A model generated the notes under the pieces. It did not search any database, was not told the origin of the DNA, and was given only the letters and a program-made list of their open reading frames with translations. This document shows, piece after piece, positions 1-8,228 of a stretch of 64,000 bases of DNA. Source of the stretch: an uncultured Aquimarina sp. (GTDB lineage Bacteria; Bacteroidota; Bacteroidia; Flavobacteriales; Flavobacteriaceae); the NCBI GenBank assembly GCA_947498815.1, contig CANMLU010000004.1, positions 62,001 to 126,000 of the forward strand, read 5' to 3'. Within the stretch, counting starts at the first letter, position 1. The number at the start of each line of letters is the position of its first letter. Made by a program: the position numbers and the translations under genes.

Positions 1-330
1 AATGGTATAAATTGAATCTCCCAGATCTGTATTTCCACCGTTAATGCCATTCCAATCATCACCTAGATGATTGTTTTTCCTAAATTTTTGAGCATTATAA
101 TACCCTTTAGCATTAGGCTTTCCTATCGGAAAATCAAAGCTAAGGGCAATAAATTTAGGATTGCTTTTAAATAAAGAATCATATTTTTGATACTTGTTTT
201 GAATGGGGGTAGGCTCCTTGTTTATAGTACAATTTTCTTTAATTTCTGATACTTTCGAATCAGTGATATAAAAGGAAAATAAAATAAAAGTAAGCAGAAT
301 AAAAGCAAGCTTTTGAATCCAATTGATCAT
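1..330 (-). CDS. M23 family peptidase, N-terminal part (cut by window edge)
   Basis: Reading the minus strand from ATG at 330 gives 110 codons open to the window edge. Residues 5-21 form a hydrophobic N-terminal segment (signal peptide or anchor). H88 and D92 lie in a HLGDDWNG stretch followed by GGNTDLGD. This is the HxxxD zinc-ligand motif and the following Gly-rich turn of M23 (LytM-type) endopeptidases, which cut peptidoglycan cross-bridges in the periplasm. The start overlaps the stop of the upstream dehydrogenase gene by one base (TAATG), suggesting translational coupling. The second zinc motif (HxH) would lie outside the window, so catalytic competence cannot be judged. The family call rests on one motif. 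Confidence 0.72.
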   Translation of the reverse strand, partial: MINWIQKLAFILLTFILFSFYITDSKVSEIKENCTINKEPTPIQNKYQKYDSLFKSNPKFIALSFDFPIGKPNAKGYYNAQKFRKNNHLGDDWNGINGGNTDLGDSIYTI

Positions 331-1217
331 TATGAAAACTGTTTCGCTACTTTTTCAGCCTTTCTGCTTTCAGAATAATCATAAAAACCCTCTCCACTTT
401 TTACACCTAGTTTACCTGCCATAACCATATTAACTAGTAATGGACAAGGTGCATATTTTGGATTCTTGAAACCATCATGCATTACATTAAGAATAGATAA
501 ACATACATCCAAACCTATAAAATCTGCCAATTGCAAGGGTCCCATTGGATGCGCCATACCTAGTTTCATTACGGTATCAATTTCGGTAACACCAGCTACA
601 CCGTTATACAAGGTTTCGATAGATTCATTAATCATTGGCATAAGGATACGATTAGCTACAAATCCAGGGTAGTCATTAACCTCTACTGGTACCTTGCCTA
701 ACGTTTTTGACATTTCCATAATCGTATTGGTTACCTCGTCCGAAGTATTATACCCTCTAATGATCTCAACCAATTTCATAATGGGTACCGGATTCATGAA
801 ATGCATTCCGATCACCATTTCTGGTCGATCTGTAACGGCTGCAATTTGCGTTATGGATATGGATGAAGTATTTGAAGCTAGTATTGTGTCTTCCGGGCAA
901 GCTTCATTTAATTCTTTAAATATTTTAAGTTTAAGGTCTATGTTTTCTGTTGCCGCTTCAACAACTAGCCCGGCATATTCTACACCTTCTTTAATACTTG
1001 TATAGGTAGATATATTTCCTAATGTTTCTTCTTTGTCTGCTTCAGATATTTTTTCTTTGGCAATCATCCTATCCAGGTTCTTTGTAATAGTCGAAATACC
1101 TTTATCCAGTGCTGGCTGAGAAATATCTATAAGTTGTACTTTAAATCCTTTTTGTGCAAAAGTATGTGCGATACCATTTCCCATAGTTCCAGCACCGATT
1201 ACTGCAATGTTTTTCAT
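330..1217 (-). CDS. hbd: 3-hydroxybutyryl-CoA dehydrogenase
   Basis: A 295-residue protein of normal family length. It starts with the NAD-binding Rossmann fingerprint GAGTMGNGIA at about residues 8-17. Residues around 115-145 carry the SNTSS and GMHFMNPVP motifs; the His of HFMNP is the catalytic base paired with a downstream Glu. The C-terminal helical domain contains NRILMPMINE and HPMGPLQLADFIGLD, typical of the short bacterial enzymes. It oxidises or reduces (S)-3-hydroxybutyryl-CoA in the cytoplasm, in fatty-acid or butanoate metabolism. No beta-oxidation partner is adjacent. A palindromic repeat lies just upstream, and an M23 peptidase gene overlaps its stop by one base. Confidence 0.93.
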   Translation of the reverse strand: MKNIAVIGAGTMGNGIAHTFAQKGFKVQLIDISQPALDKGISTITKNLDRMIAKEKISEADKEETLGNISTYTSIKEGVEYAGLVVEAATENIDLKLKIFKELNEACPEDTILASNTSSISITQIAAVTDRPEMVIGMHFMNPVPIMKLVEIIRGYNTSDEVTNTIMEMSKTLGKVPVEVNDYPGFVANRILMPMINESIETLYNGVAGVTEIDTVMKLGMAHPMGPLQLADFIGLDVCLSILNVMHDGFKNPKYAPCPLLVNMVMAGKLGVKSGEGFYDYSESRKAEKVAKQFS

Positions 1218-1254
1218 GTGTATTGTGTTTGTTTTGAAAAGTTATTTTATGTCT

Positions 1255-1330
1255 ACTGTCACATTGAGCGGAGTCGAAATGTATTGAGAATATAGAATTA
1301 TTATCTTTCGACTCCGCTCAAGATAACAGT
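1255..1330. repeat. Palindromic intergenic repeat (25-bp arms)
   Basis: Two 25-base arms (1255-1279 and 1306-1330) are inverted copies of each other with three mismatches. Both carry the core TTGAGCGGAGTCGAAA. The element fills the gap between two codirectional genes and could fold as RNA on either strand. The arms are much more GC-rich than the flanks. Similar 'GAGCGGAGTCGAAA' palindromes are known as dispersed intergenic repeats in Flavobacteriia. Mobility or terminator function is inference. Confidence 0.75.
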
Positions 1331-1355
1331 ATCTACTTTTAATTGCCAATTATTC

Positions 1356-2315
1356 TTAAAAGCAATCAATAATTTTCAAGGCTACTTCTAAAGCTTTTTT
1401 CCCTTGTTCAAGAGAAACAATTGGAGTTGTATCATTTTTTATAGCCTTGGCAAATGTATCCAATTCATCAAGTATAGCATTATTTGATGGAACATCGGGA
1501 TTGTCAAAATAGATCTGTTTTTTGACGCCCTCGGCATTTTGTAATATCATTGCAAAGTCATCGGGATGCTCTGGAGCATCTTTCATTTTTACCACCTCGC
1601 ATTTTTTTTCAAAGAAGTCTACCGAAATGTAAGCATCTTTTTGGAAAAATCTCGATTTTCTCATGTTCTTAAGAGAAATTCTGCTTGCGGTGAGATTAGC
1701 TACACAACCATTTTCGAATTCGATACGAGCATTGGCAATATCCGGTGTTTCGCTTATGACCGAAACTCCACTGGCACTAATGTGTTTCACTTCAGAATGT
1801 ACTACGCTTAAAATAGCATCAATATCATGAATCATTAAATCCAATACCACAGGCACATCTGTTCCTCTTGGGTTAAATTCTGCAAGCCTGTGTGACTCAA
1901 TAAACATTGGATTGTCTATTTTGTGAGCTACAGCGGTATAAGCAGGGTTAAAACGTTCTACATGACCTACTTGTCCCTTTACTTTATGGGCTTTTGCTAA
2001 TTCAATAAGTTGATTGGCCTCTGCAACAGTATTAGTAATAGGTTTTTCTATAAAAACATGTTTGCCAGATTCGATGGCCTGTTTTGCCACGTCAAAATGC
2101 GCAAAAGTAGGTGTAACAATATCAACAACATCCACGGCATTGATCAATTCTTCTACAGAATTAAACAATCGGTAGCCAAATTCATCAACGATGGATTTTG
2201 CTTGTTTTGAACTGGCATCATAAAAACCTACTAATTCGTAATTTTCTGATTGTTCTAGAAGACGTAAATGGATTTTACCAAGGTGTCCCGCACCGAGTAC
2301 TCCGGCTTTGAGCAT
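1356..2315 (-). CDS. Gfo/Idh/MocA family oxidoreductase
   Basis: A 319-residue NAD(P)-dependent oxidoreductase. The N-terminal Rossmann fold carries GAGHLGKIHL at residues 8-17. The EKP motif (FIEKPIT, about residues 92-98) contains the conserved Lys of the family, and GHVERFNP follows at about 118-125. The C-terminal alpha/beta domain (about 130-319) binds substrate. The family acts on sugars, inositols, amino sugars or biliverdin, and the sequence does not reveal the substrate. The gene stands alone on the minus strand, divergent from pcm, with about 105 bases between them. Start chosen at ATG 2315, directly before the Rossmann strand. Confidence 0.88.
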   Translation of the reverse strand: MLKAGVLGAGHLGKIHLRLLEQSENYELVGFYDASSKQAKSIVDEFGYRLFNSVEELINAVDVVDIVTPTFAHFDVAKQAIESGKHVFIEKPITNTVAEANQLIELAKAHKVKGQVGHVERFNPAYTAVAHKIDNPMFIESHRLAEFNPRGTDVPVVLDLMIHDIDAILSVVHSEVKHISASGVSVISETPDIANARIEFENGCVANLTASRISLKNMRKSRFFQKDAYISVDFFEKKCEVVKMKDAPEHPDDFAMILQNAEGVKKQIYFDNPDVPSNNAILDELDTFAKAIKNDTTPIVSLEQGKKALEVALKIIDCF

Positions 2316-2391
2316 AATTTAAGATTTTACACAAAAATAGTATTATTTATAAATTCTGAATCCTAATTATATCTAAAAAGAAAAATATTCG

Positions 2392-2406
2392 ATGTATTGA
2401 ATACAT
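2392..2406. promoter_or_regulatory. 15-bp near-palindrome upstream of pcm
   Basis: ATGTATTGAATACAT reads the same on both strands except at its centre. It lies 14 bases before the pcm start codon, in the divergent gap with the Gfo/Idh/MocA gene. It could be an operator. Only one copy was seen and AT-rich DNA makes such palindromes common, so confidence is low. Confidence 0.25.
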
Positions 2407-2420
2407 AGTTTATTCATCTT

Positions 2421-3107
2421 ATGAAATCTTTACGTAATTTTAGCGTGCAAAATAACCCTAGAATAGTGAAAGATACCCTTAGACATGCCGGAAAACGAAA
2501 GCAACTCGTAGATATTTTAGTACAGAAAGGAATAAAAGATAAAACTGTATTATCTGCAATAGGTAAGATACCCAGGCACTTATTTATGGATTCGGGTTTT
2601 GAAGATCATGCCTATCAAGATAAGGCATTTCCAATTGCCGCAGATCAAACTATATCTCAACCTTATACAGTAGCTTTTCAAAGTGAATTATTACAAATTA
2701 ACAATGGCGATAAGGTGTTGGAAATTGGTACAGGATCTGGATACCAAACAGCTGTTTTATGTGAACTGGGTGCCAAAGTGTATAGTATCGAACGTCAAAA
2801 AGAGTTGTTTAAAAAGACCAAATTGTTTTTGTCAAAACTTGGTTATCGGCCAAAACACTTGTCTTTTGGTGATGGATATAAAGGTTTGGAAGAACATGCA
2901 CCTTATGACTCTATAATTGTCACGGCAGGGGCTCCTTATGTCCCAAAACCTCTATTGAGTCAGTTAAAAGTTGGTGGTCGTTTGGTAATTCCGGTAGGAG
3001 CTGATTCTCAAATCATGACACTTTATGTGCGTAAAAGCGAAACTGCATTTGAAAAACGAGAGTTTGGCGAATTTAGATTTGTTCCGTTGCTGGAAAATAA
3101 GAATTAG
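2421..3107 (+). CDS. pcm: Protein-L-isoaspartate O-methyltransferase
   Basis: A 228-residue SAM-dependent methyltransferase that methylates L-isoaspartyl residues so that damaged proteins can be repaired. The SAM-binding motif VLEIGTGSGYQTAVL is at about residues 99-113. The family-specific segment around residues 77-82 (DQTISQPYTVA) and the late motifs IIVTAGAPYVPKPLLSQLK and GGRLVIPVG are all present. Length and motif order are normal. The first about 25 residues are basic and variable. It is monocistronic, and the following 219 bases hold no clear gene. Confidence 0.95.
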   Translation: MKSLRNFSVQNNPRIVKDTLRHAGKRKQLVDILVQKGIKDKTVLSAIGKIPRHLFMDSGFEDHAYQDKAFPIAADQTISQPYTVAFQSELLQINNGDKVLEIGTGSGYQTAVLCELGAKVYSIERQKELFKKTKLFLSKLGYRPKHLSFGDGYKGLEEHAPYDSIIVTAGAPYVPKPLLSQLKVGGRLVIPVGADSQIMTLYVRKSETAFEKREFGEFRFVPLLENKN

Positions 3108-3326
3108 ATTTGCTGTCGTGGGTAATTAATGTTAATGCCAGACCTGATATAGAAGGAAAAATTTGAAAAGCAGGGGAGCTGTATCTTATCTAGTCCCATT
3201 TTTTTTTAAATTATACAAAAAGAAAGAGGTTTTATAAAGTCATATTACCCGCTTATATACCAGATATTGTTATTCGTTTTATTAATATAGAGATTTGGGC
3301 TTTACTAACTTAATGAGCAAATTAAA

Positions 3327-4148
3327 ATGAAGGTTAGCAATGTATTTTTTTTACCATTCTTGGCTTTTCTAATTTTTAACTCATGCCAGCAAGAGGACAA
3401 TATTGATCAATCCTTAAGCCGAAATCTTTTAACTATTGAACATATAGAATTCTTAGAAGCTTTAGGAATTAATCTGGAAGGTGCTGCCATTGAAAAAATG
3501 AAAGATATTGATGGAATTTACCGAGATTATATTGTATCGCACGATTTAGAAATACCTGTTAATGAATTTAATGTATGGAAGAAAGATAAGAACAGCGGTG
3601 ATACTGCAAAACAATATAGATCACGGTATATTGTTGCTCCTGCATATAGAAATATTACGGTGGTGGCAGATGGTAATCTTTCTGCTAATCAAAAAGAAGC
3701 ATTGAAATTAGCAATTAATGAATACAATCTATTAGATATTTCCCTTAAAATGACCTTAAAGAATGAAGGAAGGGGTGATATAAAAGTGTATAGTAGTCAT
3801 TTTATCAGTAGTTCTGAGGCGGTTGCTGGTTTCCCAAATTGGATAGGACGACCATATAATCGTATTAGAACGGGTAGAAATCTTACTAATTATTCTATTG
3901 ATTATTTAAAAGGAATATTTATACATGAACTAGGTCATTGTGTTGGATTACGACATCAAGATTTTAAAACTAGATCAAGTTGTATTGGTAGCGCAGACCC
4001 TGAAGGCGAATTTATAGCATATATCGAAGGAACTCCTGTTTCTGATATAGAGCCATCTATAATGCTAGCCTGTATGAGAACAGCTAATGGCAGTAGGGTT
4101 TTGGATTTCACGCCTTCAGATATAGAAGCACTTAAAACGTTGTATTAA
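3327..4148 (+). CDS. M57 (HEIGH-type) metalloprotease lipoprotein, copy 1
   Basis: A 273-residue protein with a lipoprotein signal ending at C20 (FNSC). Zinc ligands form the full metzincin-like motif HExxHxxGxxH: H200, E201, H204, H210 (HELGHCVGLRH). A Met-turn-like SIM follows at 244-246, and C219 and C249 could form a disulfide. This fits the M57 'HEIGH' metallopeptidase family. Residues after C20 (QQED) are acidic, which in Bacteroidota can direct lipoproteins to the cell surface. It is the first of three tandem paralogues with every motif at the same residue number. Substrate unknown. A weak hairpin with a T run follows at about 4180-4217. Confidence 0.88.
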   Translation: MKVSNVFFLPFLAFLIFNSCQQEDNIDQSLSRNLLTIEHIEFLEALGINLEGAAIEKMKDIDGIYRDYIVSHDLEIPVNEFNVWKKDKNSGDTAKQYRSRYIVAPAYRNITVVADGNLSANQKEALKLAINEYNLLDISLKMTLKNEGRGDIKVYSSHFISSSEAVAGFPNWIGRPYNRIRTGRNLTNYSIDYLKGIFIHELGHCVGLRHQDFKTRSSCIGSADPEGEFIAYIEGTPVSDIEPSIMLACMRTANGSRVLDFTPSDIEALKTLY

Positions 4149-4352
4149 AAAAATAAGTATTTGGCATTGTTGCTTATTGGGCCTATGAAAATCATTATGT
4201 TCACAGGTTTTTTTGTATAATAGAAGGGGTTCGGTCTGGATCAACTACACAGAAAAATGTAGAATGCATAAAATAATATGGTATAAGTATATATTAGCTA
4301 TTGTTACATCCTTTTTGAATTTAGAGATTTAGGAAACTAATTTAAATTAATT

Positions 4353-5162
4353 ATGAAAACTAAAAATCTATTTTTTCTACTGTTCTTTGTATTACTCATT
4401 ATGACATCATGTCAAAAAGATGATGCTTCCGATGCAATTACAAACAAGAAAGTACTTACCGATGAGCATGTAGATTTTTTAAACGCATGGGAGGTTAATC
4501 CCGATGAGGCTATCATAGAGAGTCTGAAAGATGTTGAAGGGGTTTACAGGGATTATATTGTATCTCATGACATAGAAATACCACTTAGCGAATTCGATAT
4601 TTGGAAGTCGAATAAGAATAGTAATAATTCGTCAAAACAATATACATCACGTTATACTGTTGGTTTGCTTTACAGAAATATTACTGTAGTGGCGGATCCA
4701 AGCCTTTCAAGAAAGAAAAAAAGAGCATTGGCGTCTGCGATAAATGAGTATAACGCATTAACGACGTCTATTAAAATGACTTTACAATATAGCGGAAGCG
4801 GTGATATTAAAGTAATTCCTAGCAATAACGTTGGTTCGCTCCTGGCGAAGGCTGGTTTTCCAGGTAGTAGCGGTAGACCATACCCTCTTATTAGAATTAA
4901 ACCTTCTGCTGATAACCTTTCTGATAATTTACTAACCGGGATTTTAATGCATGAACTTGGTCATTGTATTGGATTACGACATCAAGATTTTAGAACCCGC
5001 TCAAGCTGTAGTAGCGGATATCCTGAAAGTGGATATGTTGCATATATTCCTGGAACTCCTACTTCTGATCGAGAACCATCTATTATGCTTACCTGCATAA
5101 AAATAAAAGGAGGTAAGTTTTTCTCAGATTCAGATAAACGTGCGCTCAATATCCTGTATTAA
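4353..5162 (+). CDS. M57 (HEIGH-type) metalloprotease lipoprotein, copy 2
   Basis: A 269-residue paralogue of the gene before it. The lipobox Cys is C20 (MTSC), followed by QKDDA, which is nearly identical to the QKDDE lipoprotein export signal described in Capnocytophaga canimorsus; surface exposure is therefore likely. Zinc motif HELGHCIGLRH is at 200-210 and SIM at 243-245. All catalytic residues are intact, so this is not a decayed copy. Relative to copy 1 the middle region (about 155-195) is most divergent, which may tune substrate choice. The 3' end and terminator are shared at base level with copy 3. Confidence 0.88.
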   Translation: MKTKNLFFLLFFVLLIMTSCQKDDASDAITNKKVLTDEHVDFLNAWEVNPDEAIIESLKDVEGVYRDYIVSHDIEIPLSEFDIWKSNKNSNNSSKQYTSRYTVGLLYRNITVVADPSLSRKKKRALASAINEYNALTTSIKMTLQYSGSGDIKVIPSNNVGSLLAKAGFPGSSGRPYPLIRIKPSADNLSDNLLTGILMHELGHCIGLRHQDFRTRSSCSSGYPESGYVAYIPGTPTSDREPSIMLTCIKIKGGKFFSDSDKRALNILY

Positions 5163-5253
5163 ATACAACGATAAAATCATTAAGTTTTTGAATTAATAAC
5201 TTTTATATTAAAACGCTCAAGCCTGTGAAACTCATTTTCATGGGCTTATTTTA
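5124..5253 (+). repeat. 130-bp direct repeat, first copy (3' end of M57 copy 2 plus terminator)
   Basis: Bases 5124-5253 are identical to 6197-6326 over 130 positions. The block includes the last 13 codons (ending RALNILY and stop), about 55 bases of AT-rich spacer and a hairpin. Identity extends over non-coding DNA while the upstream coding sequences differ widely, so selection on protein sequence does not explain it. Recent duplication or gene conversion does. Confidence 0.93.
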
Positions 5254-5254
5254 T
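5219..5254 (+). terminator. Rho-independent-type terminator after M57 copy 2
   Basis: Stem arms 5219-5230 and 5236-5247 (AAGCCTGTGAAA with TTTCATGGGCTT) pair over 12 positions with two G-U pairs and a 5-base loop, followed by ATTTTATTATT. It lies 57 bases past the stop. Confidence 0.75.
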
Positions 5255-5416
5255 TATTAAGTTAGATTAAGAGTTTTTTATGGAGAAATAGTTTATCAGG
5301 TAACACAAAAAAAGGACTTTTTATAAAGTCAAAGTGTGTAATTGTTGATTAGATATTGCTATACTCTATTTAAATACAAAAATTTGTCTTATTCTAATAA
5401 AAATAATTAAATTACT

Positions 5417-6235
5417 ATGAAAACTAAACATTTATTTTTTAACTTATTTTTTGTCTTTCTCATTATCACATCATGCCAAAAAGATGATGCTATCGATGCA
5501 ATTACAAATCAGAAAGTACTTACCGAAGAGCATATTGAATTTTTAAATGCACTGGAGATAAATCCTGACGAGGCAACAATAGAAAGTATAAAAAATCTAG
5601 AAGGCATTTCCCAGGACTATATAGTTATCCGCGATATAGAAATACCGCTTGAAGAGTTCGATGTTTGGAAGGCAAATAAGAACAGTGGTAATCCCGGAAA
5701 ACAATACAGAAGTAAGAATATCGTTGCCGCAGCGTATAGAAATATTACGGTGGTTGCAGACAGCAAACTTCCTTATAATAAAATAGAAGGTTTAAAATTG
5801 GCAATTGATGAATACAATCGATTAGGTACATCTCTTAAAATGACCCTAAAATATGAGGGAAGTGGTGATATAGATGTATACAATAGTAGATTTATTGGTG
5901 ATAATGAAGCTAAGGCTGGTTTTCCAAGTTGGAGAGGAAAACCATATCACCGTATTAGGACTAATCCTCGTAATGATAATATTCCAATTACTGCATTAAA
6001 GACATTATATATGCACGAACTTGGGCACTGTTTTGGATTACGACATCAGGATTATAAAACTCATTCTAGTTGTCTTGATTACTCCGATATTGAATTAGGT
6101 GTCGTCACCCACATCCCTGGAACTCCAACTTCAGAATATGAGCCTTCTGTAATGCTAACATGCATGTATGGGCCTTATGGTCCGATTACAGGTTTTTCAG
6201 ATTCAGATAAACGTGCGCTCAATATCCTGTATTAA
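5417..6235 (+). CDS. M57 (HEIGH-type) metalloprotease lipoprotein, copy 3
   Basis: A 272-residue paralogue. Signal peptide with C20 (ITSC) followed by QKDDA, matching the surface-lipoprotein export signal. Zinc ligands H200, E201, H204, H210 (HELGHCFGLRH), with the Met-turn SVM at about 244-246. The N-terminal 40 residues are closest to copy 2 while the protease core is closer to copy 1 (for example DIxVYxSxFI and YxRIRT), so the gene looks mosaic, consistent with recombination among the three. It ends with the same DNA block and terminator as copy 2 and converges on smpB. Confidence 0.88.
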   Translation: MKTKHLFFNLFFVFLIITSCQKDDAIDAITNQKVLTEEHIEFLNALEINPDEATIESIKNLEGISQDYIVIRDIEIPLEEFDVWKANKNSGNPGKQYRSKNIVAAAYRNITVVADSKLPYNKIEGLKLAIDEYNRLGTSLKMTLKYEGSGDIDVYNSRFIGDNEAKAGFPSWRGKPYHRIRTNPRNDNIPITALKTLYMHELGHCFGLRHQDYKTHSSCLDYSDIELGVVTHIPGTPTSEYEPSVMLTCMYGPYGPITGFSDSDKRALNILY

Positions 6236-6326
6236 ATACAACGATAAAATCATTAAGTTTTTGAATTAATAACTTTTATATTAAAACGCTCAAGCCTGTG
6301 AAACTCATTTTCATGGGCTTATTTTA
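6197..6326 (+). repeat. 130-bp direct repeat, second copy (3' end of M57 copy 3 plus terminator)
   Basis: Second copy of the block at 5124-5253, identical base for base. Homology stops abruptly: at the left within the codon before Ser-Asp-Ser-Asp-Lys, at the right just after the hairpin, as expected for a recombination tract. Confidence 0.93.
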
Positions 6327-6327
6327 G
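6292..6327 (+). terminator. Rho-independent-type terminator after M57 copy 3
   Basis: Same hairpin as at 5219-5247: arms 6292-6303 and 6309-6320, then ATTTTAG. It separates the M57 genes from the convergent smpB. Confidence 0.75.
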
Positions 6328-6355
6328 TATCGGGCTAGGGTTGGAGATAAGATCG

Positions 6356-6814
6356 CTATTTGTAATCTTTCTTTATTCGATCCAAAGCTCTTTTGTTATC
6401 GCGATCTTTTATCGTTTCTCGTTTGTCATACATTTTTTTACCTCTTGCAAGCGCAATATTCAGTTTCGCCAATCCTCGTTCATTGATAAATAATCGTGTA
6501 GGGATAATGGTTAAACCAGAGTTTTTTACTTCTTTTTCAAGTTTTTTAAGCTCTTTTTTATTGAGTAATAATTTTCGTTCACTTTTTGGGTTATGGTTAA
6601 AATAAGTGGCATGCGAGTATTCTTCGATATGCATATTAATCACAAAAAGCTCTCCGTTACTAAATTCACAAAAGCTTTCTGCAATACCGGCTTTACCCTC
6701 TCGGATAGCTTTTATTTCTGTACCGGCCAGTTTTATTCCGGCCGTATATTTGTCTAAGAATTCGTATTCGAATTTAGCTTTACGATTAAGTATGTTGATT
6801 TTATTTGGATTCAT
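6356..6814 (-). CDS. smpB: SsrA-binding protein SmpB
   Basis: A 152-residue protein of normal SmpB length. It binds tmRNA and brings it to stalled ribosomes for trans-translation. Conserved features are NRKAKFEYEFLDKYTAGIKLAGTEIKAIR (start of the OB-like barrel, about residues 10-38), NPKSERKLLLNKKE (about 74-87), and the basic C-terminal tail RGKKMYDKRETIKDRD that occupies the mRNA channel. Monocistronic on the minus strand, converging on M57 copy 3. The tmRNA gene itself is not in this window. Confidence 0.97.
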   Translation of the reverse strand: MNPNKINILNRKAKFEYEFLDKYTAGIKLAGTEIKAIREGKAGIAESFCEFSNGELFVINMHIEEYSHATYFNHNPKSERKLLLNKKELKKLEKEVKNSGLTIIPTRLFINERGLAKLNIALARGKKMYDKRETIKDRDNKRALDRIKKDYK

Positions 6815-6895
6815 CCGTTGTTATAAATGAGTACAAAAGTACAAAGCTTTCTTGAAAGAAAGCCTTGTGTTAAAAATGAATATTTTTAAATATCA

Positions 6896-7261
6896 TTAAG
6901 GTTCTTGAAATTGTATCGTTGAAATTTTACCAACAGTATCTAATTGAAGCTCCATTACCAAGCTAATTTTGTCAAACGCGGCAGTGTAGCTATTGATACC
7001 TTCAGTAGTTTCAACAAAAGTCAAACTTTTTAAATTACCGAATTGCTCGTAGCAACCCTTTACAAAACGAGTAACACCTTCTTTGGTCATTGCTTCCTGC
7101 ATTTCTTGAGTATATAAATCAAAAATTGCATCTACATTTTGTGCGTTAAAATTTTCTTGAAAGGCCTTTGTTGTTTTTTCATATAAAGAGGCATCTTGTG
7201 CAGAAACCGATAGTGTTATGCTACACACAAAAAGTAGAAATAAATAGTTCATAGTCTTCAA
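6896..7261 (-). CDS. Secreted DUF3887-like protein
   Basis: A 121-residue protein with a signal peptide cleaved near SVSAQ/D (residue 22). The remaining about 100 residues read as a single alpha/beta domain (ATKAFQENFNAQNVDAIFDLYTQEMQ-type start, then repeated beta strands), which resembles the DUF3887/NTF2-like fold of small periplasmic proteins. No catalytic residues are evident. It stands between smpB and a divergent DUF6503-like gene. Function unknown; the family call is from general sequence pattern only. Confidence 0.62.
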   Translation of the reverse strand: MKTMNYLFLLFVCSITLSVSAQDASLYEKTTKAFQENFNAQNVDAIFDLYTQEMQEAMTKEGVTRFVKGCYEQFGNLKSLTFVETTEGINSYTAAFDKISLVMELQLDTVGKISTIQFQEP

Positions 7262-7475
7262 ATTTGGGATTTAGGATATGCAAAATAATTATCTTTTTTA
7301 AAATTTAAAAAAATAATAATAAAAAAACAGCGTCAACATTTTGAAGATAGTAAGCGTTAAATAGATGGTACGTCTAATAAGGTATTCGGATAGTGTAGCT
7401 GTTATAGTTTAACAAAATTGTTACAGTTATTGGTGGTGTAAATTTTAATTTAGGTGTTTTAAAAAGTAAATATAT

Positions 7476-8228
7476 ATGTTACGATATTCATTTTTGTTTT
7501 TAATATTTGTTTTTTGTTCTTATACGATATTATCTACACAATTCTCTGCCCAAGAAATAGTGAATAAAACTATTGAAAATGCTGGAGGTTCGCGATACGA
7601 TAATGCAATAATACATTTTACTTTTAGAGGAAAAAGATATAGTAGTAAGAGAAATGAAGGGTTGTATAGGTTAGAAAGGTTTGTAGATGGGGCTAATGGA
7701 GAAATTCATGATGTTGTAAGTAATAAAGGACTTGAGCGTACCATTGAGAATTGTCCTGTTAAGGTAGTCGATTCGTTAAGAAGCAGAATTAGTGATGGAG
7801 TAAACTCGGTACATTATTTTGCAAGTTTACCTTATGGGCTCAACGCAAAGGCAGTGAATAAGGAGTTGATAGGAGAATCTACTATTAAAGGAATGCCATA
7901 TTATAAGATAAAGATCACTTTTGATCAAGAAGGAGGAGGAACCGATTTTGATGATGAATTTTTATATTGGATTCATAAACATAATTTTACTATAGATTAT
8001 CTGGCATACAAGTATGCAGTTAATGGAGGAGGGGTGCGTTTTAGAGAAGCTTATAATCCTAGAGCCATAAACGGGATACGTTTTGTAGATTATAATAACT
8101 ATAAAACGGATGATCTTTCAACATCGTTATCTAGTCTTGATAAATTATTTGAAAACAAGAAACTAAAATTACTCTCGAAAATAGTATTAGAGGATGTCTA
8201 TGTTTATATTGAAAGAGATTGTTGCTAG
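7476..8228 (+). CDS. DUF6503-like secreted protein
   Basis: A 250-residue exported protein. N-terminal residues 4-20 form the hydrophobic signal core. The mature start AQEIVNKTIENAGGSRYDNAIIHFTFRGKRY is typical of a Bacteroidota family related in fold to the LolA/LolB lipoprotein carriers (DUF6503). YDNA, FRGK and the two cysteines at the extreme C-terminus (CC) are visible. The role is unknown; periplasmic lipid or ligand binding is a guess from the fold. It converges on the histidine-phosphatase gene, with which it shares a CTAG stop site. Confidence 0.6.
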   Translation: MLRYSFLFLIFVFCSYTILSTQFSAQEIVNKTIENAGGSRYDNAIIHFTFRGKRYSSKRNEGLYRLERFVDGANGEIHDVVSNKGLERTIENCPVKVVDSLRSRISDGVNSVHYFASLPYGLNAKAVNKELIGESTIKGMPYYKIKITFDQEGGGTDFDDEFLYWIHKHNFTIDYLAYKYAVNGGGVRFREAYNPRAINGIRFVDYNNYKTDDLSTSLSSLDKLFENKKLKLLSKIVLEDVYVYIERDCC

